From NCBI RefSeq assembly GCF_028437565.1, contig NZ_JAMRYR010000001.1:434001-498000 (forward strand): DNA of 64,000 nt, given 5' to 3'. The position numbers were made by a program, and so were the translations under genes. The notes under the pieces are model-generated. The model was not told the origin of the DNA. It did not search any database and saw only the letters and a program-made list of their open reading frames with translations. Source of the stretch: Actinomyces sp. B33 (GTDB taxonomy: Bacteria > Actinomycetota > Actinomycetes > Actinomycetales > Actinomycetaceae). Positions 32,885-41,290 of this stretch are shown piece by piece; within the stretch, counting starts at the first letter, position 1, and every line of letters starts with the position of its first letter.

Positions 32885-33760
32885 TCAGTTCATGGGGGTC
32901 ATGGGCAGGCGCGGGTCGATGTCCCGGTCGGACCAGGTCGAGCGCACCCAGGCGTGGCGCGGATCGTCGGTCATCAGCCAGATCGCCTCCTCGGCCGGTC
33001 CGGCCATGACGTTGAGGTAGTAGAGGTCGTAACCGGGAGCGGCGACAGTGGGGCCGTGATACCCGTGGGGCATGACGATGACGTCGCCGTCGTGGACCTC
33101 GGTGCACACGTCGATGTCGTGGCCGGGCGAGGGGGAGATCCGCTGAAGCGCGAATCCGGGATGGGAATCGCGGCCGGGGCGGATCTCGTAGTAGTAGATC
33201 TCTTCGAGGATCCGCTCGTCGTCGGTGTGCTCGTCGTGCTTGTGCGGGGGATAGGAGGACCAATTGCCGCCGGGGGTCAGGACCTCGCAGGCGAGCAGGT
33301 GAGAGGTCTTCAGGGCGTTGCCCAGCGCGTAGTTGTTGACCTGCCGCGAGGCCGGTCCCGATCCGCGCAGTCCCGTGACGACCTCGTTGCGGGGGCAGTA
33401 GCGCACCGGCAGATCGGTCGTGGCGACGGAGCCGGGCAGGGCGAATCTGCCGCCATGGTCGGATCGCAGCGTGGCGGGGGTGCGGCGCGGGACGTACAGG
33501 GAGTCGGTGATGTCCGTGAAGACGGACTCGCGTCCGGCCAGGGAGTAGTCCGCGCCGTTGACGAGGACCGTGCAGGAGCCGGTCAGCGGCAGGACGAGGT
33601 ATTCAGTGTCGTCGGCGTCGAGGGCGAGGGATTGCCCGGGGGCGAGCTGGACGACGCGCAGGCAGGCCCAGTCCCATCCGCACCCGCGGGGGTCCAGGTC
33701 GACTCTGTACGGGCCGTGCGCGGCGGCACCGGATCGGATCGCGTGCTTCTCGTCGTTCAC
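32885..33760 (-). CDS. iolB: 5-deoxyglucuronate isomerase IolB
   Basis: A 291-residue cupin-type isomerase with two barrels. Metal ligands are visible in YPPHKHDEH (about residue 175) and VIMPHGYHGPTVAAPGYDLYYLN (positions about 230-252). The GTG at 33760 overlaps the preceding stop as GTGA, so translation is coupled; upstream extensions are arginine-rich and unlikely. It converts 5-deoxyglucuronate to 2-deoxy-5-keto-gluconate for IolC. Confidence 0.9.
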   Translation of the reverse strand: MNDEKHAIRSGAAAHGPYRVDLDPRGCGWDWACLRVVQLAPGQSLALDADDTEYLVLPLTGSCTVLVNGADYSLAGRESVFTDITDSLYVPRRTPATLRSDHGGRFALPGSVATTDLPVRYCPRNEVVTGLRGSGPASRQVNNYALGNALKTSHLLACEVLTPGGNWSSYPPHKHDEHTDDERILEEIYYYEIRPGRDSHPGFALQRISPSPGHDIDVCTEVHDGDVIVMPHGYHGPTVAAPGYDLYYLNVMAGPAEEAIWLMTDDPRHAWVRSTWSDRDIDPRLPMTPMN

Positions 33761-34620
33761 AGCAGCGCCACCGCCCGGTCGACGGCCGAGACGACGTCGT
33801 CGTCGGCGGGGTAGAGGAGGGAGCGCCCGACGACGAGGCCGCAGACATTGGGCAGGGCGAGGGCGGACTCCCATCGGGACAGGGCTCGGTCGGGGTCGGC
33901 GGGGACCTCTCCGCCGAGGATCAGGCTGGGCAGGGTCGTCGTTTGCATGACTCGCTCCATGTCGGGGACGCAGGGGAGTTTGAGCCAGGTCCGGGCCGTC
34001 GTCGATCCGAGGCCCTGGGCGATGGCGATGGAGGTGATGACGGCATCGGGGTCGAGGTCGTTGACGACCGTCGTCCCTCGCCTGGTGGAGAGGAAGGGCT
34101 CGATCATCGCGCTCAGGCCGCGCTCGGCGAGACCGTCGAGGGCGGCGGAGGCCGATTCGAGGAGGCGGGGGGTCGCCGGGTCGGCGTAGTCGATGCGTAG
34201 GAGCATCTTCCCGCCGTCGAGCCCGGCTCGCTCGATGCCTCCGGGAGTGTAGGCGGTGAAGCGGTCGTCGATCTCGAAGGAGGAGCCGTAGAGGCCCCCG
34301 CGGTTCATCGAGCCCCAGACGTTCTTCCCGTCGAGGGCTCCGAGGAGGGCGAGGTCCTCGATGAGGTCGGCGGTTCCGAGGAACCCGGTGACCCCGGGGC
34401 GGGCGAGAGCCGTGGACGCCCTGGCGAGGAGGTCTTCGCGGTCGGCCATGGCCATGGGCCTCCCGCCCGCGCCGAGGGCCGCGCGAGCGGGGTGATCGCA
34501 GGCGATGATCAGGTGCCGGGCCGGGCAGGCCGGGGCGGGGCGGCGACGCTGGGCCAGTGCCGTGCGGATGAGGTCGGGGTCATCTCGCCGGATCGCGGTC
34601 AGCCGTTCGATGAGCGTCAT
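33757..34620 (-). CDS. Deoxyketogluconate-phosphate aldolase, Cgl0158/IolJ-type
   Basis: A 287-residue barrel of the Cgl0158-like family found in actinobacterial iol clusters. Recognisable parts are HLIIACDHPARAALGAG, KNVWGSMNRGGLYGSSFEIDDRFTA, GGKMLLRIDY, TWLKLPCVPDMERV (probable Schiff-base or phosphate-site Lys) and CGLVVGRSLLYP. It is expected to split 2-deoxy-5-keto-gluconate 6-phosphate into dihydroxyacetone phosphate and malonate semialdehyde, the role of IolJ in Bacillus. Its ATG overlaps the iolC stop (ATGA). Confidence 0.82.
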   Translation of the reverse strand: MTLIERLTAIRRDDPDLIRTALAQRRRPAPACPARHLIIACDHPARAALGAGGRPMAMADREDLLARASTALARPGVTGFLGTADLIEDLALLGALDGKNVWGSMNRGGLYGSSFEIDDRFTAYTPGGIERAGLDGGKMLLRIDYADPATPRLLESASAALDGLAERGLSAMIEPFLSTRRGTTVVNDLDPDAVITSIAIAQGLGSTTARTWLKLPCVPDMERVMQTTTLPSLILGGEVPADPDRALSRWESALALPNVCGLVVGRSLLYPADDDVVSAVDRAVALL

Positions 34621-35603
34621 CGTCGGCGTCTTTCGATGACCGGTGCGGACTGGGCGGTGGCGGTGATGAGAGCGAGGACCTCGTCCTGCGTCGGCATGGC
34701 GGTCGAGCATTCGAGGCGGGTGGCGACGATGGCGCCGGCGGTCGAGGCGAACTGGAGGGTCCGACCGAGATCCCATTCTTCGAGGAGTCCGTGGCAGAAG
34801 GCGCCGCCGAAAGCGTCTCCCGCTCCTAGCCCGTTGCACACATCGACGGGGGTGACGGGAACGACGATCCGTTCGTCCCGGGTCTTGGCGAGGGTCCCGA
34901 GGGGCCCCTGCTTGACGACGGCGACCTCGACGCCCCGGTCGAGGAGGGCGTCGGCGGCCCGGTCGGGGTCGGTCTCGCCGACGGCGATCCGGCATTCCTC
35001 CGCGTTCCCGATGGCGATGGTCGCCGTACCGAGGACGCGCGCGACCTCGGTACGGGCCTCGTCCTCGTCGGCCCAGAACATCGGTCGGTAGTCGAGGTCG
35101 AGGATCGTCGTGCCGGCGCCCCCTCTGGCGTCGAGGGCCGCGTGGTGAGCGGATCGGGAGGGTTCGGCGGACAAGCCGGTGACGGACAGCCAGAGGATCG
35201 CGCAGCCGGCGACGGCGTCGACGGGAACGTCCTCAGGGGTGATCTGCAAGTCGGGGGCCGAGGGCTGCCGGTAGAAGTAGAGGGGGAAGTCGTCGGGCGG
35301 GAATATCTCGCAGAAAGTGACAGGGGTATTGAGCCGGGGGTCGACGACGACGTGGCGATCGTCGACCCCCAGGCGTCGCATCTCCGCGCGGACGTATCGC
35401 CCGAACGGGTCGTCGCCGACTCCGGTGAGGATCGCGCACTCGTGGCCCAGACGGGCGGCGGCGACGGCAACGTTCATGGGCGATCCACCGAGGAACTTGC
35501 CGAAGGAGGTGACCTCCTCGAGACCGACCCCTATATCGAGCGGATATATGTCAACCCCGCTCCTGCCAATCGTCAGGAGATCTGGATTCTTGGTCTTTCC
35601 CAT
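34617..35603 (-). CDS. iolC: 5-dehydro-2-deoxygluconokinase IolC
   Basis: A 328-residue PfkB-family kinase: LLTIGRSGVDIYPLDIG at the N-terminus, FLGGSPMNVAVAAARLG (PfkB signature 1), NTPVTFCEIFPPDDFPLYFYR and NGLGAGDAFGGAFCHGL with the catalytic Asp (about residue 275). The start at 35603 (MGKTKNPD) follows GGATGGATC; upstream ATGs lack ribosome sites. It is the first gene of the operon iolC, aldolase, iolB, iolD, iolA. The promoter region is shared with a divergent GntR-family gene. Confidence 0.9.
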   Translation of the reverse strand: MGKTKNPDLLTIGRSGVDIYPLDIGVGLEEVTSFGKFLGGSPMNVAVAAARLGHECAILTGVGDDPFGRYVRAEMRRLGVDDRHVVVDPRLNTPVTFCEIFPPDDFPLYFYRQPSAPDLQITPEDVPVDAVAGCAILWLSVTGLSAEPSRSAHHAALDARGGAGTTILDLDYRPMFWADEDEARTEVARVLGTATIAIGNAEECRIAVGETDPDRAADALLDRGVEVAVVKQGPLGTLAKTRDERIVVPVTPVDVCNGLGAGDAFGGAFCHGLLEEWDLGRTLQFASTAGAIVATRLECSTAMPTQDEVLALITATAQSAPVIERRRR

Positions 35604-35681
35604 GATCCATCCGCTTTCCCTCGTCATTGATGGGGTGTGGGCATTAGTAGTATTGTCACTGAGAACACCTACTGTCAATAT

Positions 35682-35697
35682 TTGTTAGAACATTTAG
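35682..35697. promoter_or_regulatory. Candidate inositol regulator operator
   Basis: TTGTTAGAACATTTAG contains the symmetric core TGTT-AG-AACA. It lies between the divergent iolC and HutC-type regulator genes, and related copies are at 28143-28157 and 28251-28266. A looser second site, TTGTCACTGAGAACA, is about 15 bp upstream. Confidence 0.6.
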
Positions 35698-35735
35698 TCC
35701 TCCGGGTTCACCCACCCGAGCCGAAGGAGAAGGCC

Positions 35736-36506
35736 GTGAGCAGCCCCCGGGGTCTCGACGCCCCCTATATCGCCGAAGTGACGATCGACCGGAGCAGCGC
35801 GATCCCGCTCTACAGCCAGATCGCTGCCCCCCTCGAGCATCTCATCACCTCCGGAGAGCTCCCCCCCGGGCAGCTCATCGAGGACGAGGTCTCCATGGCC
35901 CACCGGCTCGCGGTATCCCGTCCGACCGCGCGCCGCGCCCTCCAGGACCTCGTCTCCCGGGGCCTCTTAACCCGCAGGCGCGGAGCCGGCACTCATGTCA
36001 CGCCGACCCACGTCCGACGCCCGCTATCCCTGACCTCGCTCAACGACGACCTCGTCAAGGCCGGGTTCACCCCGCGCACCGAAGTCCTCTCCTACTCGAT
36101 CAGCCTGGCCGACGCGGCCGACGCTCAACGCCTCGGATGCCCCGAATCCCAGGAAATCGTCCGGATCGTCAGACGACGCCTCGTCGACGACCAGCCACTC
36201 GCCCTCATGACGAACATCCTCGGGGCCGACATCGCCCCCACGCTCACCCGGCTCAGCGAGAAGGGCCTGTACTCCTGCCTCGCGGATCTCGGCATCAAAC
36301 CCGTGTCCGCCCAGCAATCCATCGGCGCGCGCGCACTCGCCGACGACGAGGCCCCCCTGCTCGGCATGAGCGCCGGCGACCCGGCCCTGACCATGGAGCG
36401 CACCGCCTTCGACGCCAACGGCAGGACCGTCGAATACGGATCCCACGTCTACAACGCCGACCTGTACTCGTTCCGATTCACCCTCAACGACTCCGGCACC
36501 GCCTGA
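35736..36506 (+). CDS. GntR-family regulator, HutC subfamily (likely inositol regulator)
   Basis: A 256-residue protein from the GTG at 35736, which follows AAGGAGAAGG. The winged helix (about residues 15-80) has IPLYSQIAAPLEHLITSGEL, IEDEVSMAHRLAVSRPTARRALQDLVSRGLLTRRRGAGTHV split across the two halves; the C-terminal UTRA domain (about 100-250) has IVRIVRRRLVDDQPLALMTN and TMERTAFDANGRTVEYGSHVY. UTRA domains bind small sugars or sugar phosphates. Position next to iolC and shared operator-like sites make it the probable iol repressor. Confidence 0.87.
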   Translation: MSSPRGLDAPYIAEVTIDRSSAIPLYSQIAAPLEHLITSGELPPGQLIEDEVSMAHRLAVSRPTARRALQDLVSRGLLTRRRGAGTHVTPTHVRRPLSLTSLNDDLVKAGFTPRTEVLSYSISLADAADAQRLGCPESQEIVRIVRRRLVDDQPLALMTNILGADIAPTLTRLSEKGLYSCLADLGIKPVSAQQSIGARALADDEAPLLGMSAGDPALTMERTAFDANGRTVEYGSHVYNADLYSFRFTLNDSGTA

Positions 36507-36592
36507 GCACTCCACGGGCGACCAGCGGCGCCGCCCGGCGGTCCGAACCCGAGGCTCCCCTACCGTCCACGCCCCGCCGTCCGCAGTCCGGA

Positions 36593-37921
36593 TCACCCCA
36601 TCGGGGCCGTGACGACGGCCGGAACCCCCTCGCCGACCTCGACCGCGAGCGCCCCGTCCACGTAGGAGGCGCGACCGCGCGACGCCACCGCGCGCGACCA
36701 GTCGAACCCGGCGGGCAGGGCTCCGACCCGCGACGCCGACGCGTCGACGAAGACCGCCGCATGATCCTCGTGGGCCAGCGCCCGCGCCCACCCGTCGCAC
36801 TCCACTCCCCCGGGGACGACCGACCCGCCGACGAGCTCCACCTTGTGCGGGCCCATGAACTCCGCGAGCCCCTCGAGCGCGGCGACCTGCTCGTCGGGCA
36901 ACGACCCGTCGGCGCGCGGCCCCACGTCGAGGAGCAGTCTGCCTCCCTTGGCGACGACGTCGATCAGGTGGCGCACGGCGCCCGGCCCGTCGAGGTACTG
37001 CTCGGGCCCCTCGTTGCGGTTGTACCCGAAGGACAGGCCGACCCCCCGGCAGTTCTCCCACACGGCCGCCTCCTCCGACGCTCCGAAGTGCTGATACTCC
37101 GACGTCAGGAAATCCGAGTGCACTCCCCCGTACCGGTCGTTCGTCACCCCCTCGGGGCACACCGCGTAGAAGTGCTCCATCAGGCGCCCCAGGCCGTGCT
37201 CGGAGAAGTTCTTGCCCGCGTCGGGCCAGTTGATGTCGTTCCAGTACACGTCCGGGCGGTAGCGGTCGATGAGGTCCTTCGAGTGGACGAAGGCGTAGCG
37301 CGCGTACTCGGCGTCCTTGGGGCGGAACAGGTCGTTGCACTCCTCGTCGGCCATGATCGGGGGGAACGGCCGGTAGTGCCAGTCGAGGCCCCCGGAGTAG
37401 TACAGGCCGACGCGCATCCCGGCGGCGCGCGTCGAGTCGCAGAACTCCTCGACGATGTTCCGCCGGGGTCCGCGGCGCACGGTGTTGCGACTGCCGGTCT
37501 CGGGGGCGTCCCACAGGGTGATGCCGTCGTGGTGCTTGGTCGTCAGGACCGCGTAGTCGGCGCCGGCTCGGACGAAGAGTCTCGTCCAATCGTCGGGGTC
37601 CCAGGCCGAGGCATCCCACATGTCGAGGAACGAGTCGTAGTCGAGGGAGCCGTACAGGTCGCGGTGGCGGACCTGGGCGGGCGAGCCGTCGATGCGGATC
37701 GTGTTGTAGTACCACTCGGCGTAGGAGTTGTGGGTGAACCAGGCGGCCCAGTCCGATTCGGTGCCGAGTTCGCCGTGGTCCTCAGCCCATGCGGGCACCG
37801 AGTAGGCGCCCCAGTGGACGAAGAACCCGAGGGGGGTGTCCGCGTACCACTGCGGGGTCGGGCGCGCGAGATCCTCCCACGAGGTCGCGGTGTAGGTAAC
37901 GGGAACGGACGGGAATCTCAT
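36593..37921 (-). CDS. GH29 alpha-L-fucosidase
   Basis: A 442-residue glycoside hydrolase with a (beta/alpha)8 barrel. GH29 features: WYADTPLGFFVHWGAYSVPAW near the N-terminus, YAVLTTKHHDGITLWD (about residues 122-137), GLYYSGGLDW and DVYWNDINWPDAGK (about 230), where the Asp of WND matches the family nucleophile. A shorter beta-rich C-terminal part follows. There is no signal peptide, so it acts in the cytoplasm on fucosides imported by the ABC system just upstream. The start is 2 bp after the MalG-type permease stop. No fucose isomerase or kinase is nearby. Confidence 0.88.
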   Translation of the reverse strand: MRFPSVPVTYTATSWEDLARPTPQWYADTPLGFFVHWGAYSVPAWAEDHGELGTESDWAAWFTHNSYAEWYYNTIRIDGSPAQVRHRDLYGSLDYDSFLDMWDASAWDPDDWTRLFVRAGADYAVLTTKHHDGITLWDAPETGSRNTVRRGPRRNIVEEFCDSTRAAGMRVGLYYSGGLDWHYRPFPPIMADEECNDLFRPKDAEYARYAFVHSKDLIDRYRPDVYWNDINWPDAGKNFSEHGLGRLMEHFYAVCPEGVTNDRYGGVHSDFLTSEYQHFGASEEAAVWENCRGVGLSFGYNRNEGPEQYLDGPGAVRHLIDVVAKGGRLLLDVGPRADGSLPDEQVAALEGLAEFMGPHKVELVGGSVVPGGVECDGWARALAHEDHAAVFVDASASRVGALPAGFDWSRAVASRGRASYVDGALAVEVGEGVPAVVTAPMG

Positions 37922-37923
37922 GA

Positions 37924-38766
37924 TCAGCGGCCTCCGAATGCGCCGAGAGCGACGCCTTTCTCCAGTTGCCTTTGAAGAAAGACGACGATGAGGAACGAGG
38001 GGATGGTCGTCATGGTCACGGCGGCCATCATCGGCCCCCAGTCGGTCCCCCGCTCACCGGAGAACATCTGGAGGCCCAGCGGGATCGTCGCCATGGTCTG
38101 ATCGTTGACGACGATCAGGGGCCACAGGAACGTCGACCAGTAGTCGATGAAAGCGAAGACGCCGACGACGAGGATCGGGGCCTTGAGGAGGGGCAGGAGG
38201 ATCCTCGTCATCATCGTCAGGTCGTTGCACCCGTCGATCCTCGCGGCCTCCTCGAATTCGAGGGGGAGCTGCATGAGGAACTGGCGGATGAGGAACGCCC
38301 CGAACGCCCCGAAGGCGAAGGGGACGATGAGCGCGAAGTAGGAGTTCACCAGCCCCAGGCGCTGCATCCCGATGAACAGGGGGATGACGAGGACCTCCTG
38401 GGGCAGGACGAGGGTGGCGACGAATAGGGCGAAGAGGTGGCGGCGGAACCTGAAGCGCAGTCGGGCGAACGCGTAGGCCGACAGCACCGAGACGAGCATC
38501 GCCAGCAGGGAGCCGAGGACGGACACGAGGATCGAGTTGAGGATCACCCGCGCGAAGGGGATCGACGTCAGGGCGGACGGATAGTTCGACCATTCGATGC
38601 GCGAGGCCGTCAGCGAGGCGCCCGAGGAGAACACCTCGGCCGTGGGCTTGAGGGAGGTGGCGAGCATCCAGACGAAGGGGAAGAGGAAGAAGGCCGCGAT
38701 GAGTGTCAGGCCGATGGCCGATACCGCGGCGAAGACCGTGCGCGAGGCCGACGAGGAGTTACGCAT
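37924..38766 (-). CDS. Carbohydrate ABC permease, MalG type (fucoside operon)
   Basis: A 280-residue permease with six predicted helices; the EAA loop is EFEEAARIDGCNDLTMMTRILLP in two parts around residue 190. The C-terminus ends FLQRQLEKGVALGAFGGR, typical for CUT1 MalG subunits. Its start overlaps the end of the MalF-type gene by 8 bp. Likely imports fuco-oligosaccharides for the cytoplasmic GH29. Confidence 0.88.
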   Translation of the reverse strand: MRNSSSASRTVFAAVSAIGLTLIAAFFLFPFVWMLATSLKPTAEVFSSGASLTASRIEWSNYPSALTSIPFARVILNSILVSVLGSLLAMLVSVLSAYAFARLRFRFRRHLFALFVATLVLPQEVLVIPLFIGMQRLGLVNSYFALIVPFAFGAFGAFLIRQFLMQLPLEFEEAARIDGCNDLTMMTRILLPLLKAPILVVGVFAFIDYWSTFLWPLIVVNDQTMATIPLGLQMFSGERGTDWGPMMAAVTMTTIPSFLIVVFLQRQLEKGVALGAFGGR

Positions 38767-39721
38767 CGTAGGTCACCCACTTCTTCTGCTGGCTGAACTG
38801 GAGGGCGGTCAGGACCATGACGACGACGAAGAGCACCCAGGCCAGGGCCGAGGCGTAGCCGAGCCGGTCGAATGCGAAGCCGTTGCGGTACAAGTGCAGG
38901 ACCATCGTGTTCGTCGACTCGCCGGGGCCGCCCATCGTCAGGAAGTACGGCTGGGCGAAGACCTTGAACGCCCCGATGACGGTCATGATCGTGCAGAAGA
39001 AGACGGTCGGGGAGATCATCGGGAAGACGACGGAGAAGAACCTCTGCCACCCGTTGACGCCGTCGATCTGCGCGGCTTCGAGGACCGATGTGTTGAGGCC
39101 GTTGAGACCCGCGGTCAGGACGACGATGTTGTACCCCAGGCCCTGCCACAGGGACATCATCAGCAGGGACGCCATCGCCAGCGACGGTTCGTTGAGCCAG
39201 GAGACCGGGCCGATGCCGAGCGCGGACAGCCAGGCGTTGACGACTCCCTGATCGGACAGGAGCAGGCGCCAGATCAAGGCGTTGCCGGCCATGGGGGTGA
39301 CGACGGGGATGAAGAAGACGACGCTCAGGACCCGCGACCAGAACTCGGGGATGTGCTGGAGCCAGTACGACAGGCCGAGCGAGATCACGAGGTTGAGGAG
39401 CGTGTAGAGGAGGGCGAAGACCGCCGTGTTGCGCATGACGGTCCAGAACGCGGGGTCCGCGCCGGACAGCATCCTGCGGTAGTTGCCCAGCCCGACGAAC
39501 TCGGCGCCGCCGAACAGCGACCAGTCGAAGAGGCTGACGATGAGCGAGGCGATGAGGGGGACGATGATGAAGCTGAGGAATCCGAGCATCCCCGGCGCGA
39601 GGTAGATCGCCGCCCGCAGTCCGTCGCCCAGCCCCCGGCGGGTCGCGGGCCCGGCGTGGGAGCCGGTCCCGCGACCCGCATCGGATGGGGCCGGGAGCGC
39701 GACGATGTTTGTGGTACTCAC
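38759..39721 (-). CDS. Carbohydrate ABC permease, MalF type (fucoside operon)
   Basis: A 320-residue permease with six helices after a 35-residue cytoplasmic N-terminus. The EAA loop reads VLEAAQIDGVNGWQRFFSVV followed by FPMISP. The start is GTG with GGAGCAGGTGG upstream. It partners the overlapping MalG-type gene. No ATPase gene is present in this operon either. Confidence 0.87.
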   Translation of the reverse strand: MSTTNIVALPAPSDAGRGTGSHAGPATRRGLGDGLRAAIYLAPGMLGFLSFIIVPLIASLIVSLFDWSLFGGAEFVGLGNYRRMLSGADPAFWTVMRNTAVFALLYTLLNLVISLGLSYWLQHIPEFWSRVLSVVFFIPVVTPMAGNALIWRLLLSDQGVVNAWLSALGIGPVSWLNEPSLAMASLLMMSLWQGLGYNIVVLTAGLNGLNTSVLEAAQIDGVNGWQRFFSVVFPMISPTVFFCTIMTVIGAFKVFAQPYFLTMGGPGESTNTMVLHLYRNGFAFDRLGYASALAWVLFVVVMVLTALQFSQQKKWVTYDA

Positions 39722-39753
39722 TCAACCACCTGCTCCCTGTCGGCGCCCGCGGG

Positions 39754-41010
39754 TCACCCGGCGGCCTGGGAGATCGACGTGAGGATGTCCTGCGCCGTCC
39801 TCGTGCCGCGGAACCCCTCGGGGCTGTACTGGATGAAGGACGTCGTCATCTGGTTCCACGCGGGGGTGGTCACCAGGGGGGTGCCGTTGTCCAGGAGGGC
39901 CTCGATGGCGGCGACGGAGTCCTCCGGCTTGCCTTCGGCCCACTGGTCCATCTGGGAGGCGACCGATGGGACGGTGCCCCGGACGGAGGCGACGGCGCCG
40001 ATGACCTCGGGGGCGACGAGCTGCTTGAGGACCTTGAACGCCGCCTCCTTGTCGGGGCAGTTCTTGGCGATGCCGAATCCGGAGCCCTGGACGACGCCGA
40101 GGGGGGTGCCGGTGGGGCTGGGGACGACGGCGACCCCGAGGTCGTCTCCGAGCTGGGCCTCGAAGGTCCCGTACATCCACGGGCCGTCGAAGAGCATGGC
40201 GGCGGTGCCGGAGGTGAAGGCCCCCTGCGAGGGCCCGTCGCCGTCGGCGGCGTTGGGGGCCTGGGCGACGCCCTCGACGGCGACGAGGTCGAAGGCGAAT
40301 TGGACGCCGTCGACGTAGTCGGGCTCGGCGAGGGTGACGGCGCCGCCGTCGCTGACGGCGCCGCCGAAGGCGTGGGCGAGGGCGCCGGGGGCGTTGTCCA
40401 TCATCGCGGGCTTAACGGCCAGCCCCCATCGTCCATCCCCGGTCAGGGCCTTGGCGTCGGAGAGGAACTGCTCGGTCGTGTAATCGAGTCCGGGCTCGGC
40501 CAAGCCGGCCTCGGCGAAGAGGGCGCGGTTGTAGTAGAGGACGTCCGGTTCGGCGTCGTAGGGCAGGGCGACGACGGATCCGTTGACCGTCATCCCCTCC
40601 ATCATCGCCGCGTTGTACATCGAGGCGTCGACGCCCTCCGCCTTCATCAGGTCGTCCAAGGGGGAGAGGATGCCGTCGAGCTCCTGGGCTCGGGCGGCCT
40701 GGGTGGTGAGGATGCAGGGGGCGTCATCCCCCAGCATCCGGGTCTTGACCTTGGTGAAATAGTCGTTGAAAGAGGGCCCGTCGAAAGTCAGGCGGAAGTC
40801 CGGGTTGGCTTTCGTCGCCGCGTCGACAAAGGCCTGCCATTGCTCGCGGTCGGATTCATGGGAGACCCAGGCGTACATCTGCGTCGCCCGGTCGGAGGAG
40901 CCCGCGGCGCCGGATTGCCCCGCCGATCCGCCACATGCGCTCAGGACCAGGGCCGGGACGGCGAGGAGGGCAACGAGAGTTCCCCGGCGCGCCATATGTT
41001 GATTGTTCAT
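39754..41010 (-). CDS. Extracellular sugar-binding lipoprotein (fucoside operon)
   Basis: A 418-residue binding protein: lipoprotein signal ending LVLSACGGSAG (lipid Cys near residue 23), then mature family 1 features such as AWVSHESDREQW, YDAEPDVLYYNRALFAEAGL, AMLFDGPWMYG and GFGIAKNCPDKEAA. AGAGG precedes the ATG at 41010. First gene of the operon that ends with the fucosidase, so a fucosylated glycan is the likely ligand. Confidence 0.88.
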   Translation of the reverse strand: MNNQHMARRGTLVALLAVPALVLSACGGSAGQSGAAGSSDRATQMYAWVSHESDREQWQAFVDAATKANPDFRLTFDGPSFNDYFTKVKTRMLGDDAPCILTTQAARAQELDGILSPLDDLMKAEGVDASMYNAAMMEGMTVNGSVVALPYDAEPDVLYYNRALFAEAGLAEPGLDYTTEQFLSDAKALTGDGRWGLAVKPAMMDNAPGALAHAFGGAVSDGGAVTLAEPDYVDGVQFAFDLVAVEGVAQAPNAADGDGPSQGAFTSGTAAMLFDGPWMYGTFEAQLGDDLGVAVVPSPTGTPLGVVQGSGFGIAKNCPDKEAAFKVLKQLVAPEVIGAVASVRGTVPSVASQMDQWAEGKPEDSVAAIEALLDNGTPLVTTPAWNQMTTSFIQYSPEGFRGTRTAQDILTSISQAAG

Positions 41011-41147
41011 GTCAGCCTCTTCTTCCTTGAGGGAACGAGTGGGGACTCGCACCTGGCGGCGAATCCTCCCACCGTCGGACGATTCTGAAACACCTGACAT
41101 TTAAGGTCATGGTTCATCTTTGAATATGACATACCCAACGTTAGCAG

Positions 41148-41165
41148 TCCTTATTGATAAGGACA
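41148..41165. promoter_or_regulatory. Palindromic operator between fucoside operon and aldose epimerase
   Basis: GTCCTTAT and ATAAGGAC are perfect 8-bp arms with a 2-bp spacer. The site lies in an AT-rich divergent promoter region. No regulator gene is adjacent, so the protein that binds it must be encoded elsewhere. Confidence 0.6.
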
Positions 41166-41290
41166 ATGATCCTTCTGCTTCGATTCCAGATCGTGATGCT
41201 GCGCAACCGCCTCGCCCATGACGCCGCCCACCTAGTATGGCGGACGCCCGTGAAACTTCACGAGAACCCGACGACGACGAGGAGGCCCTG

